Assembly: GCA_007693335.1 (NCBI GenBank) | Contig: REDU01000138.1 | Span: 1-64,000 of the forward strand | DNA from: Ilumatobacter sp. | GTDB taxonomy: Bacteria; Actinomycetota; Acidimicrobiia; Acidimicrobiales; Ilumatobacteraceae | DNA: 64,000 nt | Direction of reading: 5' to 3' | Shown: positions 35,676-45,223 of the stretch, in pieces | Numbering within the stretch: position 1 is the first letter of the stretch | Layout: the number at the start of each line of letters is the position of its first letter | Program-made: the position numbers and the translations under genes | Notes under the pieces: generated by a model | Database searches by the model: none | What the model was told of the DNA's origin: nothing | What the model saw: only the letters and a program-made list of their open reading frames with translations

Positions 35676-37652
35676 TCACGATAGCGCTGCCCACCGGTCG
35701 ACGATGTCGCCAGAACGGATGTCGGGCATGTGCTCGTATCCCTCGACCAGTGCTGCAGGACACCATCTGGTGACGCGCTCGGTGGCGACGATCTGCCCCG
35801 TGCAGACGAGCCGGACGAGTTCGCCGTCGATCGCCTCCCATACCTCCGACGCGATGTCGAGGCCGTGGGCCGGGAGGTGGACCATCCCGACCGTTCGTCC
35901 TGCTGCTCGATGAGCCGCCACATCGGCCAGCACCTCGCGCAGCACGACCGACGACGGGTGGAGATCCGCGATCACGATCTCGTCGAAGCGGGTGATGGGT
36001 GATGACCGGTTCGCCTCGTCCGGTGAGACCGCCGACGACGATCCTCGCCGGAGCGCATCGGGCACGAGAAACGGCTTCGCACCCTTGCGCTCCAGCGGGA
36101 GGAACGCTGCGAAGTCGGGGCCTCCCATCCAGTGCTCGTACGCGCGACGGTGGATGAATCGGGCACCGGTCGGCCACAGCAATGACGCCAGGGGGGTCGA
36201 GGAACTGCGACTCAAGGAGTCCGGAGCGAGCCGGCACAGGGCGAGTGGCGCACCTGGCTCGACGGTCGCGACCGAGTCGTCGCCGTATCGCGTCCGGAGC
36301 CGGGCGAGGAACTCGCTGTCGGCGCCGGCGGACACAGGATCCCAGGCTCCGACCTCCTCGATGACGTCGCGCCGGAAGAGCAACGACGAGAGATTGCGCT
36401 GCATCAGCTCCAGCCGCGGCCACGGGCGCGAGTGGACGAACCGGAAACCGTCGTCGACCCTCGACATCATCGACACGCTCGCAACCGTCCCATCGTTCTC
36501 CTGCAACGCCCGCACCTGTCGAGCGATCTTCTCGGGATGCGACCAATCATCGGCATCGTGCACCGTCACGACGTCACCGCTGGCATGCGCGAGGCCGGCA
36601 TTCCTCGCGAGATAGGCACCGCTGTTGACGGTCCGGATCAAGGTGACCCTCGGGTCGTCCGTCGAATGACGTTCGGCCACCTCTGCCGTGCGATCGGTGC
36701 TCCCGTCGTCGACGACGATGATCTCGAGGCGGCTCCACGTCTGGGACCTGAGCGATCCGAGGGCGATGTCGAGCCACTCGGCACCGTTGAACACCGGCAT
36801 GATCACGCTGACGAGACGGTCGCACGACTCGCTCCGGGGCGGATCCGACATGAGGTTGGCGAGCGAGAGCGGCACGGACGGATCAGCCACCACGACGCGA
36901 TGCAGTCCGTCCGAGTGGTGTTCGTACACGGCGTTCAGACCGCCGAGGACATCTCCTGCAGCCGAGTCGGCGGCACGCGTCAGGTTCGCCCGACGGAGCA
37001 ACAGGCTCGAGGAGTGGGCGATCTCGTGTTCGTCGAGCACGTGCGCCGCCAGCGAGACATCGCCACGCTCGAGATGGGTGTCGACGTGCAGCGCCACGAG
37101 CTCGTCGCTGGTGAACCCCTCCTGCAGGGTCAGTGCGTGGTCGGCGTACAGGCGCGCTGCGTCGAGATCGCCACGCCCGAGGCTCCACCAGCCGAGCACG
37201 AGCGCAGCAGCGGCCCGTTCGTCACGATCCGCGGTGGCGTCACCCATCACCTCTCGGAGCACCGGGCATGCGTCGGTGGCGAATCCGGCATGGAGCCTCG
37301 TCCGCATCGACCGCACCCGCTTGCTCGAGCGAGCTCGTGCCGGGCGCGAGGGTGACGGGCTCGATGACGGATCGTGAGAACGCGAAGACCGTGAGCCGGG
37401 GAGGGCCCGACGACCCTTCGTCGCCCGTGTCCGTCGGACGTACCTGACGATGGTCGCCGACAGGACGCTCATCACCGCGGCGTAGGTGATGGCGGTGACG
37501 AGGCTCCCGCTGACGAGCATCACCACGATGACAGAGCCGATGACCGCGCCGATACCGGTGACGGTTCGAGGACCGGTGAATCGAGGTCTGGGCACGGGTG
37601 GTTCGGGATGCCTCGGCAGTGCGATGTCGCCGGACCGACGACCATACGACAC
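35676..37652 (-). CDS. Membrane-anchored GT2 glycosyltransferase with helical-repeat linker
   Basis: The protein has about 658 residues. An N-terminal hydrophobic hairpin (IGAVIGSVIVVMLVSGSLVTAITYAAV) probably anchors it. Residues about 120-260 are helical with TPR-like features (AAAALVLGWWSLGRGDLDAAR). The GT2 domain follows: LVSVIMPVFNGAEWLDIALGS, EIIVVDDGSTDRTAEVAE, DVVTVHDADDWSHPEKIA (DAD metal site) and AGADSEFLARLRTRYG. The C-terminal 120 residues are separate and unassigned. GTG 37652 is a tentative start: there is no good ribosome site, and the gene is divergent from Stealth 3 with about 67 bases between starts. Confidence 0.82.
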   Translation of the reverse strand: MSYGRRSGDIALPRHPEPPVPRPRFTGPRTVTGIGAVIGSVIVVMLVSGSLVTAITYAAVMSVLSATIVRYVRRTRATKGRRALPGSRSSRSHDPSSSPSPSRPARARSSKRVRSMRTRLHAGFATDACPVLREVMGDATADRDERAAAALVLGWWSLGRGDLDAARLYADHALTLQEGFTSDELVALHVDTHLERGDVSLAAHVLDEHEIAHSSSLLLRRANLTRAADSAAGDVLGGLNAVYEHHSDGLHRVVVADPSVPLSLANLMSDPPRSESCDRLVSVIMPVFNGAEWLDIALGSLRSQTWSRLEIIVVDDGSTDRTAEVAERHSTDDPRVTLIRTVNSGAYLARNAGLAHASGDVVTVHDADDWSHPEKIARQVRALQENDGTVASVSMMSRVDDGFRFVHSRPWPRLELMQRNLSSLLFRRDVIEEVGAWDPVSAGADSEFLARLRTRYGDDSVATVEPGAPLALCRLAPDSLSRSSSTPLASLLWPTGARFIHRRAYEHWMGGPDFAAFLPLERKGAKPFLVPDALRRGSSSAVSPDEANRSSPITRFDEIVIADLHPSSVVLREVLADVAAHRAAGRTVGMVHLPAHGLDIASEVWEAIDGELVRLVCTGQIVATERVTRWCPAALVEGYEHMPDIRSGDIVDRWAALS

Positions 37653-37719
37653 TATCCGTGACCGGTCCCCACGTACCGCATGCGCCAGAATCTGTGTCCC
37701 ACGATGCAAGGAGCGCGTT

Positions 37720-39174
37720 CTGCCCGACGACCGATCACTCGACAGCGCCGCGACACGGCGGTGCTTGGCATCCACGGTCGTTCGCGTCGCAGCCGACGTG
37801 GGGATCTCGTGCGTCCGGCTCCCGAGCGAGACCGGGATCCGGCTCGGCTACGTCACCTCGTCACTGTCCGAGCCGCCGACCGAACTGCTGGCCGGGCTCG
37901 AGTCCCTGGGCGCCGTGGTGACGCCGGTGGAGTCGACCATGCGAACCAACTCCTACGAGTTCAGCACGCCGCACCCGCTCGAGGGCACCGCATTCACCTA
38001 CCACCGGGTCTCACCCGGTTCCCCGGGGACGGAGAACCCGTCCTTCCTCCGACGCCAGTGGGTGTCGGTCGAGCCACTCCTCACCGAGGGCGAGAGCGAG
38101 AGCGACGATCTGATCGTGCCGCGAGCGGGAGCGGGACCGCGCCGGTACCGGCTGGAACACCTCGACATCCTGCATCCATCGGGGCGTGATCACTTCGACA
38201 TCGGACGGGCACCGCCGTTCCCGATCGACCTCGTCACGACGTGGGTCGATGGGCAGGATCCAGGTTGGCAGCGCGACTTCGAGCGGGCGGCGAGCCACGT
38301 CGACCTCGAAGCCCTCCCCCGGTTCGCCGCCAACCGAGGTCGCTGGACCTCTCGTTCCGAGCTCCGGTACAGCCTCCGTTCGGTATGGATGTACGCGCCC
38401 TTCGTGCGCCGGATCTTCGTCGTCACGAACGGTCAGCGACCCGCATGGCTCCACGAGAGCGAGCAGGTCCGCATCGTGCGACACGGCGAGATCTTTCCCG
38501 ACCCGGCGGTACTCCCGACGTTCAACTCTCGTGCGATCGAGTCGGTCCTCCATCGGATTCCCGATCTGGCCGAACACTTCATCTACCTGAACGACGACTT
38601 CTTCTTCGGCCGTCCACAACGTTTCGAGCAGTACTTCAGTCGCGGCGGTCTCACCCGCCACTTCCGCTCGAAGCGGCACCTCGATCCCGACCCGCCGCGA
38701 CCCGACGATCGCGCCACGGTCGTCGGGCACAAACGGACCCGCGCCCTGCTCCGCGAGCGATACGGCATCGAGTCCGACCACAAGTTCCAGCATGCGCCCT
38801 ACTGCATGAGGCGATCGATCTGGCAACGGATCGAAGCCGACTGCGCCGACGAACTGGACGTGCTGCGCCATGCCCGCTTTCGCAGCTGGGAGTCGATCAC
38901 CGCAGTGAGCTTCCTCTACGACCACCTGGCGATCGAGCTCGGGCACGGGGATTACGCCGAGCTCGACTACGCCTACGCCGAGTTGGAGGCCGGAGCGCCG
39001 AACTCACAGGTCGAGCGAGTACTCAACCGGAGTCTCGATGTGTTCTGCATCAACGATGCCGATTCCGAGGCCGACGACGGTGGCTCGGGCGCTCTCGAGG
39101 GGCTTCTCGCCCGGCGATTTCCCGTCCTTCCGCCATGGGAGGATCCCTCTCGCTCAGCGACGAACGGTTCGTGA
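37720..39174 (+). CDS. Stealth-family phosphotransferase 3
   Basis: The protein has about 484 residues. CR1 is DLVTTWVDGQDPGW near 169; the usual tyrosine before T-W-V-D is threonine here. CR2 is SELRYSLRSVWMYAPFVRR, then LPTFNSRAIESVLHRIPDL and LNDDFFFGRPQ. CR3 has HKFQHAPYCMRRSIWQRI and RFRSWESITAV, and CR4 is DVFCINDAD near 440. It is predicted to transfer sugar-1-phosphate. The start is uncertain: no ATG or GTG is well placed; CTG 37720 has an AAGGAG site six bases upstream, and TTG 37765 is an alternative. It is divergent from the GT2 at 37652. Confidence 0.87.
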   Translation: MPDDRSLDSAATRRCLASTVVRVAADVGISCVRLPSETGIRLGYVTSSLSEPPTELLAGLESLGAVVTPVESTMRTNSYEFSTPHPLEGTAFTYHRVSPGSPGTENPSFLRRQWVSVEPLLTEGESESDDLIVPRAGAGPRRYRLEHLDILHPSGRDHFDIGRAPPFPIDLVTTWVDGQDPGWQRDFERAASHVDLEALPRFAANRGRWTSRSELRYSLRSVWMYAPFVRRIFVVTNGQRPAWLHESEQVRIVRHGEIFPDPAVLPTFNSRAIESVLHRIPDLAEHFIYLNDDFFFGRPQRFEQYFSRGGLTRHFRSKRHLDPDPPRPDDRATVVGHKRTRALLRERYGIESDHKFQHAPYCMRRSIWQRIEADCADELDVLRHARFRSWESITAVSFLYDHLAIELGHGDYAELDYAYAELEAGAPNSQVERVLNRSLDVFCINDADSEADDGGSGALEGLLARRFPVLPPWEDPSRSATNGS

Positions 39175-39316
39175 GAGACCTCGCTTCTGTGGTCATCGAC
39201 CTCGAGCAGCGACACCTCGGTGAACCCACGACAGGCGACGACGGTCGGCACCACTGCCACGAGGCCGGGCTCACAGCACCCTGAGAGCGACTCGGTTGGT
39301 GGTCCAGGGCTTCGGG

Positions 39317-39322
39317 TACAGT
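39317..39322 (+). promoter_or_regulatory. -10 element upstream of the FkbM gene at 39333
   Basis: TACAGT lies ten bases before GTG 39333, giving at most a very short leader. Confidence 0.4.
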
Positions 39323-39332
39323 CGACGGTGTC

Positions 39333-40271
39333 GTGGGCTATTTCGTTGCGCTGCCGTCGCTGGATCCTCTCAGCGGTGAACGCGGTCCCGAGTATCTCGA
39401 CATCGTCGATGGGGCCACGACCGCAGTTCAACGTGGGCTTCGCCGCACCGGTCTGTCGGGGTTCGCACCGACGTGCACGGCGCTGTTGACGGCGTTCGCC
39501 CGTCAGCGGCCAGGCTTCACCTTCTTCGACGTCGGCGCCAACGTCGGGATCTATTCCTCACTGTGCTCGGTGCTGTTCGAACCGGCCACCGTCGTCGCAT
39601 TCGAGCCCACGCCCTCGACCGCTGCGGTGACCCGCCAGATCGCAGCAGCCAACGGACTCGACGTCGTCGTCGAACAGACCGCCGTCGCGAGCGCGCCAGG
39701 AACAGCAACCCTTCAGCTCTCCGCGACCTCCGACGCATCGAATTCCCTGCGAGAGGGCTTCAAGCGGAGCGTTGGCACGATCGATGTGCCCGTCACCTCG
39801 ATCGACAGGTATGTCTCCGAGACCGGAACGGCGCCATCGGTCATGAAGGTCGACGTCGAATCGCTCGAAGCGGAGGTCATCACAGGAGCTGCGGCAACCA
39901 TTCGAGAGCATCGCCCGCTCCTCGTGGTCGAGGTGTCCTATCGGAGCGAGCGGGACTACGGCGCCGAACTCGACCAGCTCATGAACGAGTTCGACTACTG
40001 CTACTACCGACTGGTCGAATCGCCCACCTGGAAACCTCGCGAGAAGATCCGGAGCACACCGAAATCCCCACACCGCGACTGGCTCCTGGCCCCACAGGAA
40101 CTCGACGGCGGGTTCGTCAGGGAGTACCAGGTCTGGGCGGAGGCGCTCTCTCGGTGCACGCCGGCACTCAACCTCAAGGTCCGCCAGCCTGCGCCCGAGG
40201 AACCGCCTCACCAGCGCGGCGGTCTCGGATCGGCGATCCGCCGATTGGTGCGATCCGTCACCGAGAGGTAG
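39333..40271 (+). CDS. FkbM-family methyltransferase 1
   Basis: The protein has 312 residues. FTFFDVGANVGIYSSLCSVL is the FkbM (Methyltransf_21) motif I, VVAFEPTPSTAAV the ribose-binding block, and SVMKVDVESLEAEVITGA the conserved K-(I/V)-D-(V/I)-E-(G/S) strand. LLVVEVS follows. FkbM-type enzymes methylate hydroxyl groups of sugars or polyketides. It is a clear paralog of the protein at 42174-43088, sharing GFAPTCT-LLT and GFTF-DVGA blocks. It lies between Stealth 3 and Stealth 4 on the same strand with about 150-base gaps, so it is probably transcribed from its own promoter. Confidence 0.9.
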   Translation: MGYFVALPSLDPLSGERGPEYLDIVDGATTAVQRGLRRTGLSGFAPTCTALLTAFARQRPGFTFFDVGANVGIYSSLCSVLFEPATVVAFEPTPSTAAVTRQIAAANGLDVVVEQTAVASAPGTATLQLSATSDASNSLREGFKRSVGTIDVPVTSIDRYVSETGTAPSVMKVDVESLEAEVITGAAATIREHRPLLVVEVSYRSERDYGAELDQLMNEFDYCYYRLVESPTWKPREKIRSTPKSPHRDWLLAPQELDGGFVREYQVWAEALSRCTPALNLKVRQPAPEEPPHQRGGLGSAIRRLVRSVTER

Positions 40272-40410
40272 TCCACTCGGTCCAGCGGTGGTTCGCGGGC
40301 GGTCACCGAGCCGACCGGCGGGATCGAGAGGCCGGGACCATCGTCGATCGACCGCGGGTCGCCCAGGTGGCTTGTCCGAACGGCAGGGACGGGTTCGACC
40401 TCGTCACGCC

Positions 40411-40416
40411 TAGAGT
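40411..40416 (+). promoter_or_regulatory. -10 element for leaderless Stealth 4 gene
   Basis: TAGAGT ends eight bases before ATG 40425. Confidence 0.5.
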
Positions 40417-40424
40417 GCCCGCCT

Positions 40425-42143
40425 ATGCGTGAGCGGATCAAGCGCTTGACGTTCGACCTCCTCCAACGGTTCGGACACATCGAAACTGCGCTGGAACTCC
40501 GTTATCGATTCAACTCGCGGAGAACAAGAATCGGCGACAGCGTGGCGCTGAGAATGACTCCACAACGGATCCGCCAGGAGGCGCGAGCCGAAGGAACTGG
40601 GCTCGCCGTCCATCGCACAGATGGCACACGACCTCTCGCCGTGGTCTTCCGACGGCGAGATGACCCCTCGATCGTCGCCGTCGCCGACAGCAATTCGAGG
40701 ATCGTCGAGGAGTGTCTGGATCGAGGGGGGATTCCGACCCGCGCGATTCCCATCAGCTCGGTCAACCGGGCGAGACTGGCCGTCCTGGACGACGATCGCG
40801 ACCGTGTGATCCAGGCGCTCCGGCGGTACGGGCCGTCCACGCTGTACCTCTACATCGACGATCGCACCATCCCCCGGAGACGGCGGCTCCATCACATTGC
40901 CTCCGCCGGCAAGCGGTTCGATCGAGCCATCGCAGACGCTGGCATCGTCAGGGTCTTCGAGTTCCGTGCCGATGCACTCGCGAACGATGTCTCCGGTGAT
41001 CTGTACGGGTGCGAGATCGAGTTCTGGGGCGACGCCGCTGAAGCGGAGGATGACGGAGGGGAGGCATTCGGGAGTGACGGCGGGGACCTGGTCCGAGCAC
41101 ACCGCGCCAACCTCGAGTCGACGTTGCTGCCGCGCACCGAGTTCTCGCACCGCTCGACCCGATCGGACCTCGACCTCCTCCCACTCATCGAGGACGTCAC
41201 GTTCGACGTCGACGTGGTCTACACCTGGGTCGACGGTGACGATCCGGACTGGCTGTCACGGCGCGAGGCCGCGCTCGGAGGGTCCCCGTCGGACCACATT
41301 CACGAGGAGGCGGCGAGCGACGCTCGGTACACGTCATTCGACGAACTCCGCTATTCGTTGCGATCACTCGAACGATTTGCTGACTTCGTACGCCACGTGT
41401 ACCTCGTGACCGATGCACAGCGACCTGTGTGGCTCGTCGACGACCACCCCAGGCTGTCGGTGGTGGACCACCGTCAGATCTTCGACGACCACTCGTGCCT
41501 CCCGACGTTCAACTCGCACTCGATCGAGTCCCGACTGCACCACATTCCCGGATTGTCCGAGCACTACGTGTACATGAACGATGACTTCCTCTTCGGACGC
41601 CGGGTCGTTGCCAGTAACTTCTTCTTCGGCAACGGCATCGCCAAGTTCTTTCCCTCAGCGGCAATGGTCCCATCCGGCGCGATCGACGTTCACACGAAGC
41701 CGGTCGACATGGCGGCGATGAACGGCCGGGATCTCGTCGAGCGAGAATTCTCCCGCCGGGTGATCCGCAAGATGCGGCACGCGCCCTATCCCCAGCTCCG
41801 CACGGTCCAGCTCGACATCGAACGTCGCTTTCCCGCCGAGGTCGCCCGCACGACAGCGAGTCGGGTCCGCAGCCAGACCGATCTGTCGCTCGCATCCTTT
41901 CTCCACCATCACGTCGCCCACGCGACGGGACGAGCGCTACCGGCCACGATTCGCAACGAGTACGTCGACCTCGGACGACCGGATCTCGAACGCAAGCTCG
42001 CTCGACTCGCCAGCACGCAAACCTTCGACACACTGTGCCTCAACGACACCGACAGTCTTGCCGTGAGCCGAGCGACGAAGCAGCGGATCGTGCAGTCGTT
42101 CCTCGAAACCTACCTGCCCGAAGCATCGTCATTCGAGCGTTAG
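40425..42143 (+). CDS. Stealth-family phosphotransferase 4
   Basis: The protein has 572 residues. The N-terminal 250 residues contain a domain like that preceding Stealth in the 895-residue fusion (ALRRYGPSTLYLYIDDRTI). CR1 is DVVYTWVDGDDPDW near 263, CR2 is DELRYSLRSLERFADFVRH near 306, then LPTFNSHSIESRLHHIPGL and MNDDFLFGRRV; CR3 is KMRHAPYPQLRTV...RVRSQTDLSLASF and CR4 is TLCLNDTDS near 536. All four conserved regions are intact. It is predicted to be a sugar-1-phosphate or related phosphotransferase. A TAGAGT box eight bases upstream of the ATG indicates its own promoter. It converges with the FkbM 2 gene with 30 bases between stops. Confidence 0.9.
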   Translation: MRERIKRLTFDLLQRFGHIETALELRYRFNSRRTRIGDSVALRMTPQRIRQEARAEGTGLAVHRTDGTRPLAVVFRRRDDPSIVAVADSNSRIVEECLDRGGIPTRAIPISSVNRARLAVLDDDRDRVIQALRRYGPSTLYLYIDDRTIPRRRRLHHIASAGKRFDRAIADAGIVRVFEFRADALANDVSGDLYGCEIEFWGDAAEAEDDGGEAFGSDGGDLVRAHRANLESTLLPRTEFSHRSTRSDLDLLPLIEDVTFDVDVVYTWVDGDDPDWLSRREAALGGSPSDHIHEEAASDARYTSFDELRYSLRSLERFADFVRHVYLVTDAQRPVWLVDDHPRLSVVDHRQIFDDHSCLPTFNSHSIESRLHHIPGLSEHYVYMNDDFLFGRRVVASNFFFGNGIAKFFPSAAMVPSGAIDVHTKPVDMAAMNGRDLVEREFSRRVIRKMRHAPYPQLRTVQLDIERRFPAEVARTTASRVRSQTDLSLASFLHHHVAHATGRALPATIRNEYVDLGRPDLERKLARLASTQTFDTLCLNDTDSLAVSRATKQRIVQSFLETYLPEASSFER

Positions 42144-42173
42144 CAGCACGGCTCGGACCGCTGGGCTGGACGA

Positions 42174-43088
42174 TCACCGGAACAGCGGCCGAGCGGCGAG
42201 CTTGCGCCTCAGCCGTCCGGGCACCGATGGTTGAGCCGCCTCGGGATCGCCAGGGTTCAGGCTGGCGGTACAGGCCTGGACCTTGGGGGCCATGCGTCGG
42301 TACTCGCGTACGAACCGGTAGTCGAGGTCGCGCGGTGTCAGCAGCCAGTAACGATGCGGTGATCCCGGCTTGCTCGTGATCGATCGCCGCCGATTCCATT
42401 CGGGCTGCGCGGCGAGTCGGTAGTAGCGGTATCCCAAACCGGACATCGCCTCGGTGATGAGAGCGCCGTGGTCGTGCTCGCGGTGGACCACCTCCACGAC
42501 GAGGATGGGCCGGTGCTCGCTGATGGTGTGGCGGGCCCCCGCGATGACCTCCGGCTCGTAGGTGGCTGCGCTGATCTTCATCACGTTCGGAGCGATCGAG
42601 TTCGTCGAGACGTACTCATCGACGGTCGTGAGCGGGACGTTCACCGAGCGTGTCGACTCGCGGAAACCCTCACGGAGCGAGTTCGACGATTCCGACGTCG
42701 GCGACAGCCGAAGTTCGGCAATCCCGGAGCGGTCGCCGAGAGCCGTTTGCTCGAGTGCCACATCGAGACCGTTCAATTCTGCGAGACGACCGGCCATCGC
42801 AGCTGTCTCCGGTGTCGGCTCGAACGCGACCACACCGGAGGGCTCGTACAACAGCGCACACAGCGACGAGTAGAGACCGATACCGGCGCCGACGTCGAGA
42901 AAGGTGAAGCCGGGCGTCTGGCGGGAGAAGAGCGTCAGCAGCGTCGTGCAGGTCGGAGCGAATCCGGCGAGTCCTTCTCGCCGGAGTTTCCGCTGAGTCG
43001 CTGTGGTCCGCCCATCGACGATGTCGAACATCCTCATCGACGACGAGGCGTCGTGCGACATGTTCGGAACGTTGATCCAAAAACTCAT
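42174..43088 (-). CDS. FkbM-family methyltransferase 2 (paralog with altered motif)
   Basis: The protein has 304 residues. FTFLDVGAGIGLYSSLCALL and VVAFEPTPETAAM are intact FkbM blocks. The strand that reads MKVDVESLE in paralog 1 reads MKISAATYEPEV here, so the conserved aspartate and first glutamate are replaced. Either the active site differs or the enzyme has lost that step. The ATG at 43088 is chosen because the frame above it is antisense to nothing useful and a TACGCT box lies ten bases upstream. It follows the acyltransferase gene by 74 bases on the same strand. Confidence 0.88.
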   Translation of the reverse strand: MSFWINVPNMSHDASSSMRMFDIVDGRTTATQRKLRREGLAGFAPTCTTLLTLFSRQTPGFTFLDVGAGIGLYSSLCALLYEPSGVVAFEPTPETAAMAGRLAELNGLDVALEQTALGDRSGIAELRLSPTSESSNSLREGFRESTRSVNVPLTTVDEYVSTNSIAPNVMKISAATYEPEVIAGARHTISEHRPILVVEVVHREHDHGALITEAMSGLGYRYYRLAAQPEWNRRRSITSKPGSPHRYWLLTPRDLDYRFVREYRRMAPKVQACTASLNPGDPEAAQPSVPGRLRRKLAARPLFR

Positions 43089-43098
43089 GGCACGATCA

Positions 43099-43104
43099 AG
43101 CGTA
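43099..43104 (-). promoter_or_regulatory. -10 element upstream of FkbM 2
   Basis: TACGCT, minus strand, ten bases before ATG 43088. Confidence 0.4.
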
Positions 43105-43162
43105 GCTCGATGGACCGATCGCGATGCGCTTGTCGCTGCGCTCATGCCACCGGGTGCCGGCG

Positions 43163-45223
43163 TCACTCCAACGGACCGAAGAGGCCACTGACCTCGAACG
43201 CGTCGACGAGGATGGGAGCGAGTGTGCGAGCGTAGGTATCCGAGATGTGATTGTCGTCGCGGTACACCAACACGTTCCCGACGACCGCGGGGCATCGCTC
43301 CTCCGAGCAGAAGTAGTCGGTCAGGTCGATGAGATACGTCGAATCGGGCACCACTCCGGTCAACTCGTCGATCTCCTGATCGGAGAAGACATCCCGCCAT
43401 GCCACCGAGCACTCATCGCTGCTCGGCCCGTGCGTCGCCACGCACTCCAGTGGATCGAACGGGAAGTTGGGCGTATCGCGGACTGCGATCACGTTGACGC
43501 CCGCCTGGTCGAGCTTCGACCAGGCCGAGACGTACCCGCTCGGCACGTACTCCTCGTCGGCCCGGGTGATCGAGGCTGTCGTGAAGATTGCGTGTGGTCG
43601 CTCCTCGATCAGGTATCGGAGCACCAGCTGATTCCATCGCGAGCACTCCTCACTCGCGTCATCGAGAGGCGGCACCGAGAACCGGCAACCGTCTCGGATC
43701 AGTGTGGTGAACCGGAGATCCATCTCGGCCGCGACCAGCTCCAGACCAGCCCGCCAGTGCCGAGCGTGCGACGCGCCGACGAGCACGAGGTCGTGCTCGG
43801 CATCCTGGTTTCCGAACTGGCACGTCAACAGTTCGTCGGGTTGCGGCGATCGCGCTCGTTGGGAGCAGCCCGCATTCGCAGCGCGATCGGACCGGGCTTC
43901 GACGAGCGGGGGAATCGGATCGGCATCGTAGGACTCGGCAGCTTCGACGGCGGCCGTGAACACCAGCGCACCGGGGTGGTCGCCGACCGGCTGACCCGCG
44001 TCGGCGGGAGTTCCAGCGCCGCCGAGTGTGAGCGGCAGCGCCACCACGATGACGAGGATGAACATCGGCAGGAGTGCGTCGAGTCGCACGAGCGCCGACG
44101 AACCGGATCGCGACGCGCGCACGGCCTCGAACGGTCGTTCCAGACCTCGTGAGGTGACGACTGCCAGCGCGAGTGAGCACAGCACGATGCCGACGCCCGC
44201 CGTGACTCCGAGGTCGACACGACCGAGTTCGGCCCGGGTGAACACCAGGAGCGGCCAGTGCCAGAGGTAGAAGGCATAGGAGACGCCGCCGAAGAGTACG
44301 AGCGGTCTCCACCCGAGGAGTCGCGCCGAGATCGGCAACTTCGCGCCGTCGGAACTCGTGAAACCCGCAGCGATCACGCCCATCGCAGACAGCACGGGGA
44401 CGAGCACGACCGGGCCCGGCGCCCCGCGGCCGATGTCGAGCAGCAGTCCGCCACCGAGGATCCCGAGCAGTCCGAGACCACCGAGGACGCTGCGCACACG
44501 GGGTCCGAGGTCCCAGGTTGCTGGAACGAGCGCCAGCAGCCCACCGACCGAGAACTCCCAGAGTCTGGCTCTCGTATCGAAGTAGGCGTAGGGCTGAGCC
44601 GAATCGACACCCCGAAGAGCGAACCAGAACGAGGTCACCGAGACGATGATCAACCCCACCACGACTCCGAGTGGTGGTCGACTCGGGATGATCCGCGCTG
44701 CGAGCCAGACCAGCGCACCGACGATCAACGGCCAGACCACGTAGAACTGCCCCTGGACCGACATCGCCCACATGTGGAGCACCGGGCTGGCGCTCGAGTC
44801 GACGGCGTTGTAGTCGATGTGAGCGTGCGCGAAGTGCCAGTTGGCGACGTAGAGCAGGCTCGCCCGGATGTCACCATCGACCGAGATCCAGGTGACCGGG
44901 CTGAGCACCCGCGGCGCCACGACGACGACTGTTGCCAGCACGAGCATTGCCGCAGGGAGGATCCGTCGCGCGATCCGGAGCAGATGGGCCCGGTAGCTGA
45001 ACGATCCGACCGTCACCTGTCGGACGATCGTGCGTGTCATCAGGTACCCGGAGACGACGAAGAAGACATCCACGCCACCCGAGATCCGATCGAACCAGAT
45101 GTGGTAGACCGCGACGAGCAGTGCCGCGATGCCGCGCAGTCCCTCGAGATCGTCGCGCCTGGTCCGTCCCGGCTGTGCGGTCGGACTCGGTGGCTGCCGA
45201 CCGAGCGGCCGGGAGACCGCCAT
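43163..45223 (-). CDS. Acyltransferase-3 membrane protein with C-terminal SGNH domain (OafA/OafB type)
   Basis: The protein has 686 residues. The N-terminal about 360 residues are ten membrane segments of the acyltransferase-3 family: DDLEGLRGIAALLVAVYHIWF, GGVDVFFVVSGYLMTR, and SPVLHMWAMSVQGQFYVVWPL. The C-terminal 230 residues are an SGNH hydrolase-like domain: DLVLVGASHARHWRAGLELV supplies the serine and DDNHISDTYARTL the D-x-x-H pair. Such two-part proteins O-acetylate surface polysaccharides across the membrane. The ATG overlaps the stop of the sulfotransferase gene by one base (TGATG), so the two are coupled. Confidence 0.93.
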   Translation of the reverse strand: MAVSRPLGRQPPSPTAQPGRTRRDDLEGLRGIAALLVAVYHIWFDRISGGVDVFFVVSGYLMTRTIVRQVTVGSFSYRAHLLRIARRILPAAMLVLATVVVVAPRVLSPVTWISVDGDIRASLLYVANWHFAHAHIDYNAVDSSASPVLHMWAMSVQGQFYVVWPLIVGALVWLAARIIPSRPPLGVVVGLIIVSVTSFWFALRGVDSAQPYAYFDTRARLWEFSVGGLLALVPATWDLGPRVRSVLGGLGLLGILGGGLLLDIGRGAPGPVVLVPVLSAMGVIAAGFTSSDGAKLPISARLLGWRPLVLFGGVSYAFYLWHWPLLVFTRAELGRVDLGVTAGVGIVLCSLALAVVTSRGLERPFEAVRASRSGSSALVRLDALLPMFILVIVVALPLTLGGAGTPADAGQPVGDHPGALVFTAAVEAAESYDADPIPPLVEARSDRAANAGCSQRARSPQPDELLTCQFGNQDAEHDLVLVGASHARHWRAGLELVAAEMDLRFTTLIRDGCRFSVPPLDDASEECSRWNQLVLRYLIEERPHAIFTTASITRADEEYVPSGYVSAWSKLDQAGVNVIAVRDTPNFPFDPLECVATHGPSSDECSVAWRDVFSDQEIDELTGVVPDSTYLIDLTDYFCSEERCPAVVGNVLVYRDDNHISDTYARTLAPILVDAFEVSGLFGPLE

